A DNA stretch of 64,000 nucleotides from Spisula solida (GCA_947247005.1 OX365946.1:9246453-9310452); one strand, 5' to 3'. Positions 11,541-23,446 are shown, counted from the stretch's first letter. Translations and numbers: made by a program. The notes: generated from the letters alone by a model not told the origin.

Positions 11541-12815
11541 AATTATACTTTAATTCTGACTTGAGACAGTATGTTGGACCAAGTGTTAAATATATAATAC
11601 AGTGCAACCTCTGATGAGCGGCCCTCTAACAAAACCATGATAATTTCCGGTACTATTAGTTTAACTTCTGTTGATTATCAACTGCTAAATAACGCAGGTT
11701 TTCATTAATAAAATTGACAACATTGGCAGAAAAACAACTAATTTCCATTGGGCCTGTACCGATGATTTCTGTTGGCAATCCACTAATGAAAACCCTACAA
11801 CACCCAATATTTGCAGCCCCCAAAAGGGTATTGCTCTGCAGAGGTTTTACTGTATCCTTAAAATCCATGGTTGTTACAAGTACATGTTTTATATAAGACA
11901 CCAGGCTATTTTTCAAGGCTATGTAGTTGGTACAATTTATTGTCACAATCAAAGACCTTAATTTACACAGATTGGACACTCAACTGAAAACAGAGAAAAT
12001 TCAAAATACATGTAGCACACAGCAGATTATATTATTTGGCTTATACGCTTTAGTTTGTCATCCTTTTTTGATGACCATTATCTCATTTTGAAGAGCCAAG
12101 TTTCTCCTACTGTATGATGTAACTTATATTTTCAACCTCTTATAGAATTCAGAAAATTATTGTTTGAATGAGTCAAATTGGATATTTTCTGATTAAATTG
12201 TAATTTCCATTGAAATCCGAGTAGATCTGGCTCTTTGCTTACACCTGTTTTATTCCTTGGCTGATTTCCATAAATGAGGTATCATTTTAAAGCTGAATAA
12301 TATATCTATTGCATAAACTTATTAGTTCTTGCCTTGTACATTAAAACAGGAGATTTAAGATATTAAGAACAAACGAGATTTCAGAAGACTGCCGCGAGAT
12401 ATTGTGAGATTTTGTACATTTTTCCAATCTTTGTATATTTAGATCTTTGACACAATTTAGTTCTTATTTGATAACATTGACATGTCTAAATCTTTTCAAT
12501 TTTATCATGTATGGTATTAAACAATTAATAATGTAAAAACTTTTGTGCTGTTTTGAACTTAAGTGCTAAAATAATTGCTGGATGTTTTTGTTGTTTTGTA
12601 ATCTAGTTCTAGACGTGTGTTGATACATATTTGATGCCAGCTAGATTTTGTTGTTGTTTTGATTCAAAATGTTGTTTTTGAAAATTTCAAGTGCTTAGTT
12701 TTTGTTTTCAATGCATTCATGTATTCTTCCATCTTGAGATAGTCAGAAATCACCAATCAAACTGTCAGCATTAAGTTATTGAATTTGAACTTATCTTGGA
12801 AGATAAGTGAAAACT
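11541..12815. other. 3' flank of the membrane protein gene, no further gene seen
   Basis: This may include a long 3' UTR, but I could not place a convincing poly(A) site. The 11656-11979 stretch is open on the minus strand but has no recognisable protein features. Confidence 0.4.
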
Positions 12816-13062
12816 ACCAGGGTACTGTTTTATCAAAGCACTTACAGAAATCGTAATTTACGATCAAATTTATATTCTTCATAATTTGTTTACAATTACA
12901 AAGTGTGGTAAATGGAACTGTAATACTTATAATGATTCAGTTACTGAACCCCTACAAACCATTTCCGTCACCAATTTGCAGTTGTTATAGAATTATTAAG
13001 AATTTAAATTTGAACATAACTTTAAGATTTTCGTAAGTGCTTTGATAAAACAGTACCCTGGT
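12816..13062. mobile_element. 247-bp MITE with about 40-bp terminal inverted repeats
   Basis: The left end ACCAGGGTACTGTTTTATCA continues into AAGCACTTAC; the right end is its complement. Between them lies AT-rich non-coding DNA. A single end of the same family (GGGTACTGTTTTATCAAAGC) occurs at 13603-13640, so this is a dispersed family and not a chance palindrome. Confidence 0.8.
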
Positions 13063-14095
13063 GTGTAGATAGGGAACATTCCATGTTACTCAAGACAATG
13101 TGGAAAGCAGTGTCAATCAGTGCTATGGAGAATGAGAGATGTACTTGCCCTCCCATTAGTTGACATCCTCCCGGTAATTTCTGATTTTCTTAATGCAATT
13201 TAGGCTATTTTAATGTGTCTGAGAGTAGGCTAGTATACTCATTTAAGGGTATAATTTTTGATTCAAATTCAATCTTTTTTGCATGTATACAGTCATAGAT
13301 AAAATGTTTTCACCTACATAGACTAGGATGAAAAACATGTACAGAAAACCATAAGTAATATTCCCTGTAATTATATACAGGAATTTGCTTTAAATCCTTT
13401 CTCTGGCAGATGTAAAAATTTGCTATTACTATGTTCAGTATTTTTTGCACTGTTTGCTCACAATTTGTATGTAAAATCAGGTTTTTCATTGGCAAAAAAC
13501 CTGGTTTAGAGATCATTTAATTTGGCTGCTTGCTCGTAGGCCTCTGTCTAAACGTTAACTTAAGCTAGTTTAAAACGTATCAACTTGCAATTTTTATACG
13601 TGGGTACTGTTTTATCAAAGCACTTACGGAAATTTTTAACTTAAGTTAATTCTCACCAATGCAACATTTTCTATTCTTGTGCTATTTGTTTATATATCAT
13701 ATATGTTTCGTTTGATTGTTTTGATTGTATTTGAATGGTTGCTTTGCATCATCACTCAGTATTGATTTTTAAAACCATTGATATTTTAACCATTAAAGTC
13801 ACCGATAAAATGTTTAGTAGAAAGGCTAGCAGGCATCAACTGTTTCTGTGTGCCACTTATAAGTGTTCTATGCCTGACTGGTGTGGGTGGCTAGGTGATG
13901 CCGCTGTATTCTATGTGACTTTTGCTTGTGTGTGCCCTACAGAGTGATTTTATACATGTCTTTCGAATATTATTATTGTATTTAAAATCTGTTTTTAGTT
14001 ACATTTTTGTTAAGTTATTATTAATTTTTTTTTTTTACATTATTTCATCTGATACTTGCCGGTGTGAATGTTGTTCTAATTGGTGCATTATATCT
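13063..14095. other. Gene-free stretch with one solo MITE end
   Basis: Apart from the solo terminal repeat at about 13603-13640, related to the MITE at 12816-13062, I see no gene or structured repeat here. Confidence 0.4.
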
Positions 14096-15895
14096 TTTTA
14101 GCTCACCTGTCACAAAGTGACAGAGTGAGCTTTTGTGATCACTCTTCGTCCGTCGTCCGTCCGTCAACAATTGGCTAGTGTAGACACTAGAGGTCACAAT
14201 TTTAGCCTAATCTTTATGAATCTTGGTCACAATGATCATCTCAACAAAATCTAGGCCAAGTTCGATATTGGGTCATCTGGGGTCAAAAACTAGGTCACTA
14301 GGTCAAATCATAGAAAAACCTTGTGTAGTCACTAGAGGTCACAATTTTGACTTAATCTTTATGAAACTTGGTCACAATGATCATTTCGACAAAATCTAGG
14401 TCAAGTTCGATATTGGGTCATCCGGGGTCAAAAACTTGGTCACAAGGTCAAATCATAGAAAAACCTTGTGTAGTCACTAGAAGTCACAATTTTGACTTAA
14501 TCTTTATGAAACTTGGTCACAATAATCATCTCGACAAAATCTAGGTCAAGTTCGATATTAGGTCATCCGGGGTCAAAAACTAGGTCACAAGGTCAAATCA
14601 TAGAAAAACCTTGTGTAGTCACTAGAGGTCACAATTTTAACTTAATTTTTATGAAACTTGGTCACAATGATCATCTCGACATAATCTTGGTCAAGTTCGA
14701 TATTGGGTCATCCGGGGTAAAAAACTAGGTCACAAGGTCAAATCATAGAAAACCTTGTGTAGTCACTAGAGGTCACAATTTTGACTTAATCTTTATGAAA
14801 CTTTGTCACAATGATCATCCCGACAAAATCTAGGTCAAGTCCGATATTGGGTCATCCGGGGTTAAAAACTAGGTCACAAGGTCAAATCATAGAAAACCTT
14901 GTGTAGTCACTAGAGGTCACAATTTTGGGCTAATCTTTATGAAACTTGGTCACAATGATCATCTCAACAAAATCTAGGCCAAGTTTGATATGGGGTCATC
15001 TGGGGTAAAAAACTAGGTCATTAGGTCAAATCATAGAAAAACTTGTGTAGTCACTAGAGGTCACAATTTTGGTCTAATCTTTATGAAACTTGGTCACAAT
15101 GATCATCTCAACAAAATCTAGGTCATGTTCGATATTGGGTCATCTGGGGTCAAAAACTAGGTCACTAGGTCAACTCATAGAAAAACCTTGTGTAGTCACT
15201 AGAGGTCACAATTTTGACTTAATCTTTATGAAACTTGGTCACAATGGCCATCTTAACAAAATCTAGGTCTAGTTAGATATTGGGTCATCCGGGGTCAAAA
15301 ACTAGGTCACTAGGTCAAATCATAGAAAAACCATGTGTAGTCACTGGAGGTCACAATTTTGACTTAATCTTTATGATACTAGGTCACAATGATTATCTCA
15401 ACAAAATCTAGGTCAACTTTAATATTGGGTCATCCAGGGTCAAAAACTAGGTCACTGTCAAATAATAGAAAAACTTTGTGTAGTCACTAGAGGTCACAAT
15501 ATTGGCCTAATCTGCATGAAGCTTGGTCACGATGATCATCTTAACAATATCTAGGTCAAGTTCGATATTGGGTCATCTTGGGTGAAAAACTAGGTCACAT
15601 GGTTAAATCATAGAAAAACCTTGTGTAGTCACTATAGGTCACAATGTCGACCTTATCTTTATGAAACTTGGTCACAATGATCATCTCAACAAAATCTAGG
15701 CCAAGTTTGATATTGGTTTATCTGGGGTTAAAAACTAGGTCATTAAGTCAAATCATGAAAACCTTGTGTAGTCACTAGAGGTCACAATATTGGCCTTATC
15801 TGTATGAAACTTGGTCACAATGATCATCTCTACAAAATCTAGGTCAAGTTCGACAGGTGAGCGTCCTAGGGCCCTTTGGGCCCCCTTGTTGTTTT
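14096..15895. mobile_element. Pearl-like element: 145-bp tandem core with structured ends
   Basis: About 11 head-to-tail units of about 145 bp, each running GTAGTCACTAGAGGTCACAA ... CATAGAAAAACCTTGT. The array is bracketed by a left end with a hairpin (GCTCACCTGTCAC...GTGACAGAGTGAGC, 14101-14130) and a right end with GACAGGTGAGC (15853-15863), the complement of the left GCTCACCTGTC. A second hairpin, GGGCCCTTTGGGCCC (15869-15883), follows. This plan matches the pearl type of non-autonomous bivalve elements, often grouped with Helitron-like elements. That assignment is family knowledge plus inference. No transposase or helicase is present. Confidence 0.8.
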
Positions 15896-16044
15896 AATTG
15901 TACATATTTTTAGTTGTATGAATATGAGCCGTTCTCCATGAACACCGCGCTTAATGACATTATATAATACTTATGTATCAAGTTTTAGATAAAGGCTCTG
16001 AAATGAGAAGAAATGTATTTTTTTTATTTAATTTAAATTAATTA

Positions 16045-16265
16045 CATAACCACAACCGTGGTTAGGGCGTCCGCCTTGGAAGCGGGAGATGGAAGGTTCG
16101 AATTCTGGCGGAAGCTAGGTTAGAACTGATGCGTTCGGTTGGTGAGCCACCAGCTAGTTAAAGAATGGTTACCATAGGCCCATCTCTGCTAGGATCTGGC
16201 AATAAGAGAAGGGAATCGGGAGGTACTGTGTGTACGAAATACAGGTGTCTCATAAGTCAAATTGG
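16045..16265 (+). repeat. tRNA-derived SINE
   Basis: A tRNA-like head with A box (GTGGTTAGGGCG), an anticodon stem-loop TCCGC-CTTGGAA-GCGGG, and B box GGTTCGAATTC at about 16095. An unrelated body follows (AGCTAGGTTAGAACTGATGC and onward) to about 16265. Good pol III promoter boxes and a tRNA-unrelated tail are the SINE pattern. Confidence 0.6.
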
Positions 16266-16529
16266 CTGGCCATTTCAATAGTGTTGACACTATAATAAAC
16301 AAAAACTTTAGCTTTACCCAATTAATATCATTTTACCATATTTATATAGCACTTTTACTTTGTTATTACGCGTTCAAAACGCTGCATGGTCATGATTTTA
16401 TTATTTTGTCACTTTATCCAGTTTTCTTGGAGAAAGGCTCACATACATATATTTCCATTTTACTTCTGTGATTTTACCTTGACCAACTGCTTTATTGATT
16501 ACCCACGTCTTTTAAATGTTGAATTGTAA

Positions 16530-16822
16530 CTATGGTAATAATGTGGTAATAAACTTCCTAGTTTACCAATAATGTGGTAATTCAATTACTAGTCTACCAA
16601 TAATGTGGTAATAAACTTACTAGTTTACCAATAATGTGGTAATTCACTTACTAGTTTACCAATTATGTGGTAATTCACTTACTAGTTTACCAATTATGTG
16701 GTAATTCACTTACTAGTTTACCAATTACGTGGTAATTCACTTACTAGTTTACCAATAATGTGGTAATTCACTTACTAGTTTACCAATTATGTGGTAATTC
16801 ACTTACTAGTTTACCAATTAAG
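16530..16822. repeat. 31-bp tandem repeat, about nine copies
   Basis: The unit is ACCAATWATGTGGTAATTCA followed by CTTACTAGTTT. The first units vary (TAAACTTCC), while the last five or so are nearly identical, so the array looks recently expanded at its right end. Confidence 0.88.
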
Positions 16823-16969
16823 ACTTAAGATCTTGTTTCCTGTTGTCAACTGTCAATATCCCACATTTTCATTACACTTTTCATGAAATTACCATATTGA
16901 AAGATGGGAGTTTCCCCCACATATACTGTATGTATACTTGTAAATGATTCACCTTCTAACCTGACCTTG

Positions 16970-17215
16970 ATAACTCAAAGCATCTCAATCTGAACTAAAT
17001 CTTGCCTCAAATATTGTCACTTATCTGAGCTAGTAAATTTTCATTGGAGACCAGACACACAAATCAGTCTCATAAAACAGAAACATTGTTCTGGGCTTAT
17101 TACAGTAACCACTACATCAAATTTTGTCTAAAACTCAGGCTCTGATTTTGAGTAAAATCATAATTTGAGCTTAGATTTGAACTTGAGATGTTTCCGGAGA
17201 TTGAGGCCGGCTGAC
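16970..17215 (+). repeat. Dispersed inverted-end repeat family B, copy 1
   Basis: Begins AAAGCATCTCAATCTGAACT and ends near GAACTTGAGATGTTTC, so its ends are inverted relative to each other. It aligns by eye over about 240 bases with 20785-21035 in the same orientation (shared TATTGTCA, TTTATTACAGTAA, CTCTGATTT). MITE-like. The open minus-strand frame at 17112-17327 lies in this repeat and its flank. Confidence 0.65.
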
Positions 17216-17288
17216 TGTTACTGCTTGCATTCCATTGCTGAAGTATTATTTTTAATGAACTGTTGACTATATAGAGGATCTTGCATGA

Positions 17289-17407
17289 GTGCTCATTACA
17301 TACAAGTTTTATTAAACAAGTGGACAAAAACTATATGACACTCAGCAAAGCCTCGTGTCATATTGTTTTTGTTGACGAGTTTAATAAAACTCGTATGTAA
17401 TGAGCAC
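17289..17407. mobile_element. Foldback with about 50-bp arms
   Basis: GTGCTCATTACATACAAGTT at the left is complemented by AACTCGTATGTAATGAGCAC at the right. The arms continue through the GTTTAATAAA and TGTCATAT segments with a very short loop. The next bases (ACGAATGTAAGATTCT) also precede the element at 52206, so the foldback may be the outer part of one composite element. Confidence 0.78.
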
Positions 17408-17422
17408 GAATGTAAGATTCTA

Positions 17423-17683
17423 TTTATCACATAACCTTAAAAATTCACATTATTGCTCAAAAGGATGATGTACGCTGCATATGTTTTAGCCAAAATTCAG
17501 CGGTACAATGAGCGCGACGTCATGGTGACCTTGATATTATCCTGACGTCATTGACGGATCAATGCATGGATTGGCTAACGTCACGTCAAGCTAATTTAAA
17601 TATTTATTGCACTGTCTGGGAGTGCCTAACGATATTTACGGCACGGCTTTACGGCACTCCTGGACTGCGGGTTATGTGATAAA
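17423..17683. mobile_element. Short element with TTTATCACATAACC inverted ends
   Basis: TTTATCACATAACC at 17423 and its complement at 17670-17683 bracket 261 bp of non-coding DNA. The same terminal motif brackets a longer element at 52206-52988, and both are preceded by ACGAATGTAAGATTCT. Two members of one non-autonomous family. Confidence 0.65.
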
Positions 17684-18009
17684 ATTTTTTTTTAATACAG
17701 TATAGTTCTGTAATTAAGCCCAACTTTTTGTACAGGTTCATTAGCGGAACTTTCCAGTATTCTTTTTTTCAAATTTTGTTTGTGTTTATTAAAGTATTTT
17801 AATTTTGTATTTGATAAAAATTTATTAATTCTTTTATATATGCTAGAACGTATTTATAGTAGAAACTATGACCATTTGTTCATATGGTTACAGGTCACAG
17901 GTAACTGATATTTTGTATCAATGGTGTGAGGTACTTGAGAGTTGAGTTGGTCTCTTGTTTGTTTGTTTGTTTGTGTTTGACTGAGACACTATGTAAGTTT
18001 GTAGTAGGT

Positions 18010-18145
18010 AGACTACCTCAGAGGTAACCAACAAGTTCATTTCTAGTTGGGTGGGAAATCCTGAAAAAGCGTTTTAGAAATGACCAAATGCCCCGGTCGA
18101 TAGTCCAAACAGGGACCTTTCGATCCATAGTCGAGAGCACTATGC
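18010..18145 (-). repeat. tRNA-derived SINE family C, minus strand
   Basis: Minus strand: A-box region GGTAGCATAGTGCTCTCGAC, degenerate B box, then ATCGACCGGGGCATTTGGTC and a body through TTTCCCACCCAACTAG. The CGACCGGG block and the following TTTCTRAAA match the SINE at 40553-40645. Confidence 0.6.
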
Positions 18146-18333
18146 TACCCTTTATATGTAGTATGATGTACAGTAGTGAAGGTTTTTATCAGATGTCAAT
18201 TTGATAATACTTAAAATAAAGTAGCAATGTTGCACAAATTGTATGACATATTAACACTGTTGAACTAGATTGCTGCCATTGATTCAATGATTTAACTGCT
18301 GATAAACTATATGTGTCTGTTGTTTTCATGATA

Positions 18334-18392
18334 ATTCATATGATATGGTGACCCAAGGTCTAATTCATATGATATGACGACACAAGGTCAAT
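18334..18392. repeat. Two-copy direct repeat of about 29 bp
   Basis: AATTCATATGATATGGTGAC and AATTCATATGATATGACGAC follow each other, each ending in CAAGGTC. 18400-19250 holds nothing else I can name. Confidence 0.6.
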
Positions 18393-19252
18393 GAATTAGG
18401 TCATATTTAAACGATACCCTTAAATATGAGAAGCACAATAAGTTTAAGGTCCTTAACCCTTTATTCGATATACTCTACCCTGTTCTGATAAGAGGTTTGC
18501 TAGATAATGTGAACACACTTCTTATGTGCAGTTATCAGATCTCCCACATTATCATGTCTCCCAATAATTATAGGGGAGACAATTTGATTTTGTGCTGGAC
18601 ATCTTCCTGTGTGTCTGGATGGATGTCACTAGGAATGTCCACACATGTTCTCATTAACCATTGCTCGGATATCAATTATACTTCACATTAATATTTACTA
18701 CCAAGCTTATTTCTTCATAATGGCAGGAACTTTAGGTCGGATGATTGTTGCTGGAGTTATGGCTCTTTGTTGGGGGACATACGTTTTTGTGTCAAAAACC
18801 CTCTAGTATCCAGAGTGATCTCCCCTCATAAGCCTTCTTCTTCTTTCCATTTCTCTTGCTGTAAAATAATTAATTTTTGTGGATATTTTATTTCACGGAT
18901 TTTAGTTTAAATGGTTATTTGGTGGTTTCTTCAATTTTGTGGATTGAAACCTTGAAAGAAAATATCTTTGTTACGAATATTTAAGGTATTATATGAGGAA
19001 TTTAATTTCGCCACCGAGTTCATCAGCGAAATTAACAAAATTTAATCTTCTGAGAATATGAATAATTTTACAGTTTTGGATTGTCTTACTTATTGTTGAA
19101 TAAAGTATTATATCAGACATGGGATGGAAAGTTGATCTTATCTCTGGTTTTCAGGGTTTGAGCGATTTTATGCTTTCAGAAAGAGGCATTTAAATAGTGT
19201 TGGTTAAAGTTTTATATATAAAGTAGAGTATTTTGTTTACTATCAGTGCTTT

Positions 19253-20340
19253 ATCAGGGGCAGTGGGGCACATGTCCCTTACAGTCTCAGGGGCAGTGGG
19301 GCACATGTCCCTTACAGTCTCAGGGGCAGTGGGGCACATGTCCCTTACAATCTCAGGGGCAGTGGGGCACATGTCCCTTACAGTCTCAGGAGCAGTGGGG
19401 CACATGTCCCTTACAGTCTCAGGGGCAGTGGGGCACATGTCCCTTACAGTCTCAGGGGCAGTGGGACACATGTCCCTTACAGTCTCAGGGGCAGTGGGAC
19501 ACATGTCCCTTACAGTCTCAGGGGCAGTGGGACACATGTCCCTTACAGTCTCAGGGGCAGTGGGACACATGTCCCTTACAGTCTCAGGGGCAGTGGGGCA
19601 CATGTCCCTTACAGTCTCAGGGGCAGTGGAGCACATGTCCCTTACAGTCTCAGGGGCAGTGGAGCACATGTCCCTTACAGTCTCAGGGGCAGTGGGGCAC
19701 ATGTCCCTTACAGTCTCAGGGGCAGTGGAGCACATGTCCCTTACAGTCTCAGGGGCAGTGGAGCACATGTCCCTTACAGTCTCAGGGGCAGTGGAGCACA
19801 TGTCCCTTACAGTCTCAGGGGCAGTGGGGCACATGTCCCTTACAGTCTCAGGGGCAGTGGGGCACATTCCCTTACAGTCTCAGGGGCAGTGGGACACATG
19901 TCCCTTACAGTCTCAGGGGCAGTGGAGCACATGTCCCTTACAGTCTCAGGGGCAGTGGAGCACATGTCCCTTACAGTCTCAGGGGCAGTGGGACACATGT
20001 CCCTTACAGTCTCAGGGGCAGTGGAGCACATGTCCCTTACAGTCTCAGGGGCAGTGGGGCACATGTCCCTTACAGTCTCAGGGGCAGTGGAGCACATGTC
20101 CCTTACAGTCTCAGGGGCAGTGGAGCACATGTCCCTTACAGTCTCAGGGGCAGTGGAGCACATGTCCCTTACAGTCTCAGGGGCAGTGGAGCACATGTCC
20201 CTTACAGTCTCAGGGGCAGTGGGACACATGTCCCTTACAGTCTCAGGGGCAGTGGGGCACATGTCCCTTACAGTCTCAGGGGCAGTGGAGCACATGTCCC
20301 TTACAGTCTCAGGGGCAGTGGGGCACATTCCCTTACAATC
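19253..20340. repeat. 33-bp minisatellite, about 33 copies
   Basis: The unit CAGTCTCAGGGGCAGTGGGG is followed by CACATGTCCCTTA. Because 33 is a multiple of three and the unit lacks stops in several frames, long ORFs arise on both strands (for example VSGAVGHMSLT repeated on the plus strand). Units fall into three types at one dinucleotide (GGGGCAC, GGGACAC, GGAGCAC). Two units share a 2-bp deletion (GCACATTCCC, at about 19861 and 20322). I see no splice or start context supporting translation and treat it as non-coding. Confidence 0.92.
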
Positions 20341-20344
20341 ACAG

Positions 20345-22518
20345 CTCTTGTTAGTTTAAGTATGATAATCAAATTGTAGACCTCAAGTTTCCTTAGAAGC
20401 TCACGAAGATAAACATGTACAAAAACAATGTATTTGTAATTTGTGTATGTATGTTAATTATTTTCTGAGTATGCGTTTCAAGTTATATTTAATTACAAAT
20501 TATTATCTTGTGTTAGTCTGGCACCGGACTAGATGATATATTATTTTCAATCAACTTCCATAACTTCATTTTCAATTTTAGCTATATTTTATGTTTGAGG
20601 ATGCAAAGGGAAATAATTTCAGGAAGAGAGTAGACTGATGAGTTGTCTCCTTTAATAAAACAGGGTCTGTATAGACAGACTAATTTTGTGTATCACAGTC
20701 AATTTTTTTGTCTGATTTATTTTACTTACTGTAAAACCTCTATACAACAACCACCTTCGATATCAATGAAAACAGGCCCCGATCTCCCGAAGGATCTCAA
20801 TTTGAGTTAAATCTCATCTCACATATTGTCATTTATCTTTGAAGTAATTTCCATGGAAGGCTGGACTCAAAATTGGCATCACAGAACCGACACATTATTT
20901 CCAGACATAGTTTATTACAGTAAAATGTCATGATCACAAACTTCTGATGTATCTAAAATTCATACTCTGATTTGAGCAAAATCTCAATTTGAGTTCGGAT
21001 TTCTACTTGAGATGCTTCGAGAGATAGGGGCTTGGTCTTGTTATTGAGATGGTCTTGTTACTGAGGTTTAGTAAAGAGGAAAAAGCAGTGAAACTGGATG
21101 TGAAAAGTCTGGTCTTAATCTTGAGGTTGTCTTATTATTGAGATGGTCTTTAACATCCTAGTACGTGAGTTGTTACTAATTGTCAAGTCCCTAGGCACCT
21201 TCTGGTGTCAGAACAATGCACTAGTGGAGGATAACGGTCTATGAAGGAAGTTTTAAAATCGAATATCTTAATTAAAAATTGTACAAGTGACATGTTTGCT
21301 GGTGTCTCTTTGCATTTTTTATAATTGTGTAATACTTAGCTGGTTGTAACAATGCAAACATTTGTTATTGTATTTTATTGATAATTTGTATTTTCATGAC
21401 ACGTTTATGATATCAAGCAAATAAAAGTATTGTTAAAATATTTCTGTATTGTTTTTCCTGTGAGCATATTGAGCTGCCTTGAAAGTGCATGCCCTCTCTT
21501 TATATCAAAGTGATTCAGGCATACCAAGTGATGGCAGGGATCCTACATTTACGGAAATCTTGAAATGTTGCGCTAGAAAGAGAATGAAGTTTTCTGCAGA
21601 AAATAAAAGTGATTTGAAGACAAAAATCTAAATATTGACACAGTTATTGTCCGTTGAAGTTTCATGAACTGTACTGTTTGTTTCCCATGTTAAATCCTAT
21701 TAAATTCAGATAAATACCTCATGAACAGACTGTTGGGTCCAGACTCTCAGGAATGTCAGTAGTTGTCCCCTACGGTTTTGTGGTCGCCATGACTTTTAGA
21801 ATTTCTGACAATTGAGCTGCTTTGTGTTTTACAAACCACAGGAGCCTAATATTTTAATATACATGTAAATTGGTTAATGCCGTCACAGCGTTGTTCAATA
21901 GTCCGTACACTATGGAGACACTGAGCAATACCCAGTACACTAAAAATCGATACACTGGTTTTTGTAAATTTATAAAAAAATGAACCAAAGATATTTTGGT
22001 TCAGGACAAAAAGATTGCTACGTTAAAAAGGTACTTTGGTAATAAAATCATTCCAGTAGTATCACGTTCCAAATGTGCGATTGAGCAAACCGAATTTAAA
22101 CACTACGAAAACCTGTTATATATACTTTGATATCTTCTAAAGCTATAAAAATGTTTGAAGAGTGAAGACGTTTACAATTCTTTGATGATGTGACGTTTGT
22201 CAGTAGTTTGAAACAAAAAGTGGCTGGTCTTCTACTCGTTCCGTGTCCAATGTTCCGAAGCTAAACAAGTACTGGCAGTATCCAGTGTAGGGCCTACCGT
22301 CGGATATACCGCAGTGAACAATGTGATATAAAATTATAAAAGGGTATAGCCCTTATGTTGTCCGTTTGCGTAGTTGTTCGGAAGTGTTTCTAAAAAACTT
22401 CATGCGGACCGGTAAAATGAATTTTTGCATCTTTGAAGTTTGAAAAATTGATTTTTTTTAAAATTGTGTCGCCTGAAATCATAGAAACACAAGAGAGTGT
22501 ATATGTGTCTGCCCCGCC
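20345..22518. other. Gene-free stretch containing repeat family B, copy 2
   Basis: The main structured part is 20785-21035, which matches 16970-17215 in the same orientation. The rest is AT-rich. I see no exon with convincing splice sites. Confidence 0.4.
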
Positions 22519-23446
22519 CTAAAGCTGGGTTCACACTATGAACGTTTGTACCAGCGTTGATCAGCGTTTCAAAAGTCAGAAAAATTAGCTCAAACGTCGG
22601 TGAAATTACGCTCGTGAGGAGGAATAATTTGGTTCACACTGCGAGCGTTGTGTATCTAACGCACGCTAACGTTTTGGGAACGTTTCTCAGCGCTCAACTG
22701 CGTTTGACAGCGGTTACAAGCGCTTAACAACAATTGCCTGCGTTGTAGCTTTTTTTATCGGCGTAGTTGAACTTTTGCCAACGTAGGTTAGCGTATGTGT
22801 AGCGGTCTCTAACTTAGTCCGACTTAGACGAACGAGGTGCCAAACGCCAGAATCCGTTGAACAAAATTTACCTAAGTTACTGAAACGTTATTGAAAGTTC
22901 GTCTGCGCTAACCACTTGCGTTGCCCTACGTTGGACAAACGTCCTATTGCGCTGGGGAAAGTTGGCTCACGCCAGCCCTTGCGTTACTACCGCGTTCATT
23001 GCGCTGGATACCCGTTGGCCTCCGCTAGATAAACGTTCGACTAAATTCATTATCACCACCAGCGTTTCAGCAGACGTTTGCCAACGGAGTTTTACTAAAG
23101 CTAACTTTGATCAACTTAATGCAGCGTTCAGGAACGTTTATAAACGGAGCACAACTTACATCAGCGTTTATTTCCAAACGTCGGCAAAGTTTTTGCATGT
23201 TAAAAATTTCAACGAATACAACGTTCTTCAGCGTTTACCAACGATCGTCAACTTTTCAAAACGTTTAGTAACTTTTACTAGCGGAGCTGAACGTTTGCCC
23301 AAACGTCGGTAAACGTCGGTCCAGACACAGACACTTGGGGTCTGGACCCCCCCCTAGCTACGCACCTGGATATATTTTTATCATCAACATTGTCCAGACC
23401 CCAAGTGTCTGTGGGTCCAGACGCTAGAATGTGAACCCAGCTTTAG
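22519..23446. mobile_element. 928-bp inverted-repeat element packed with ACGTT/CGTTT motifs
   Basis: The ends CTAAAGCTGGGTTCACA and TGTGAACCCAGCTTTAG are exact complements. A further GGTTCACACTGCGAGCG lies inside at about 22631. The interior is dense in GCGTT, AACGTT and AAACG motifs on both strands, about one per 10-15 bp, the kind of subterminal repetition that transposases bind in some cut-and-paste elements. No transposase is visible. The plus-strand frame at 22947-23312 (121 codons) shows no domain. The right part carries another repeat (23329-23393) framed by its own inverted pair, which looks like a nested insertion. Confidence 0.75.
23329..23393 (+). repeat. Dispersed repeat, copy 2, nested
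   Basis: Near-identical to 7899-7972 and flanked by the inverted pair CCAGACACAGACACTTGGGG / CCCCAAGTGTCTGTGGG, inside the ACGTT-rich element. Confidence 0.7.

Noticed and set aside
11656..11979. 107-codon minus-strand frame downstream of the membrane protein gene
   Set aside because: No recognisable motif, an overlapping plus-strand frame of similar quality, and likely within the 3' flank.
19233..20379. Long ORFs (up to 377 codons) on both strands over the 33-bp minisatellite
   Set aside because: Unit length is a multiple of three and lacks stops in several frames, so long ORFs appear automatically. No splice, signal or domain supports coding.
22947..23312. 121-codon plus-strand frame
   Set aside because: It lies within the ACGTT-rich inverted-repeat element; composition follows the motif and there is no domain.
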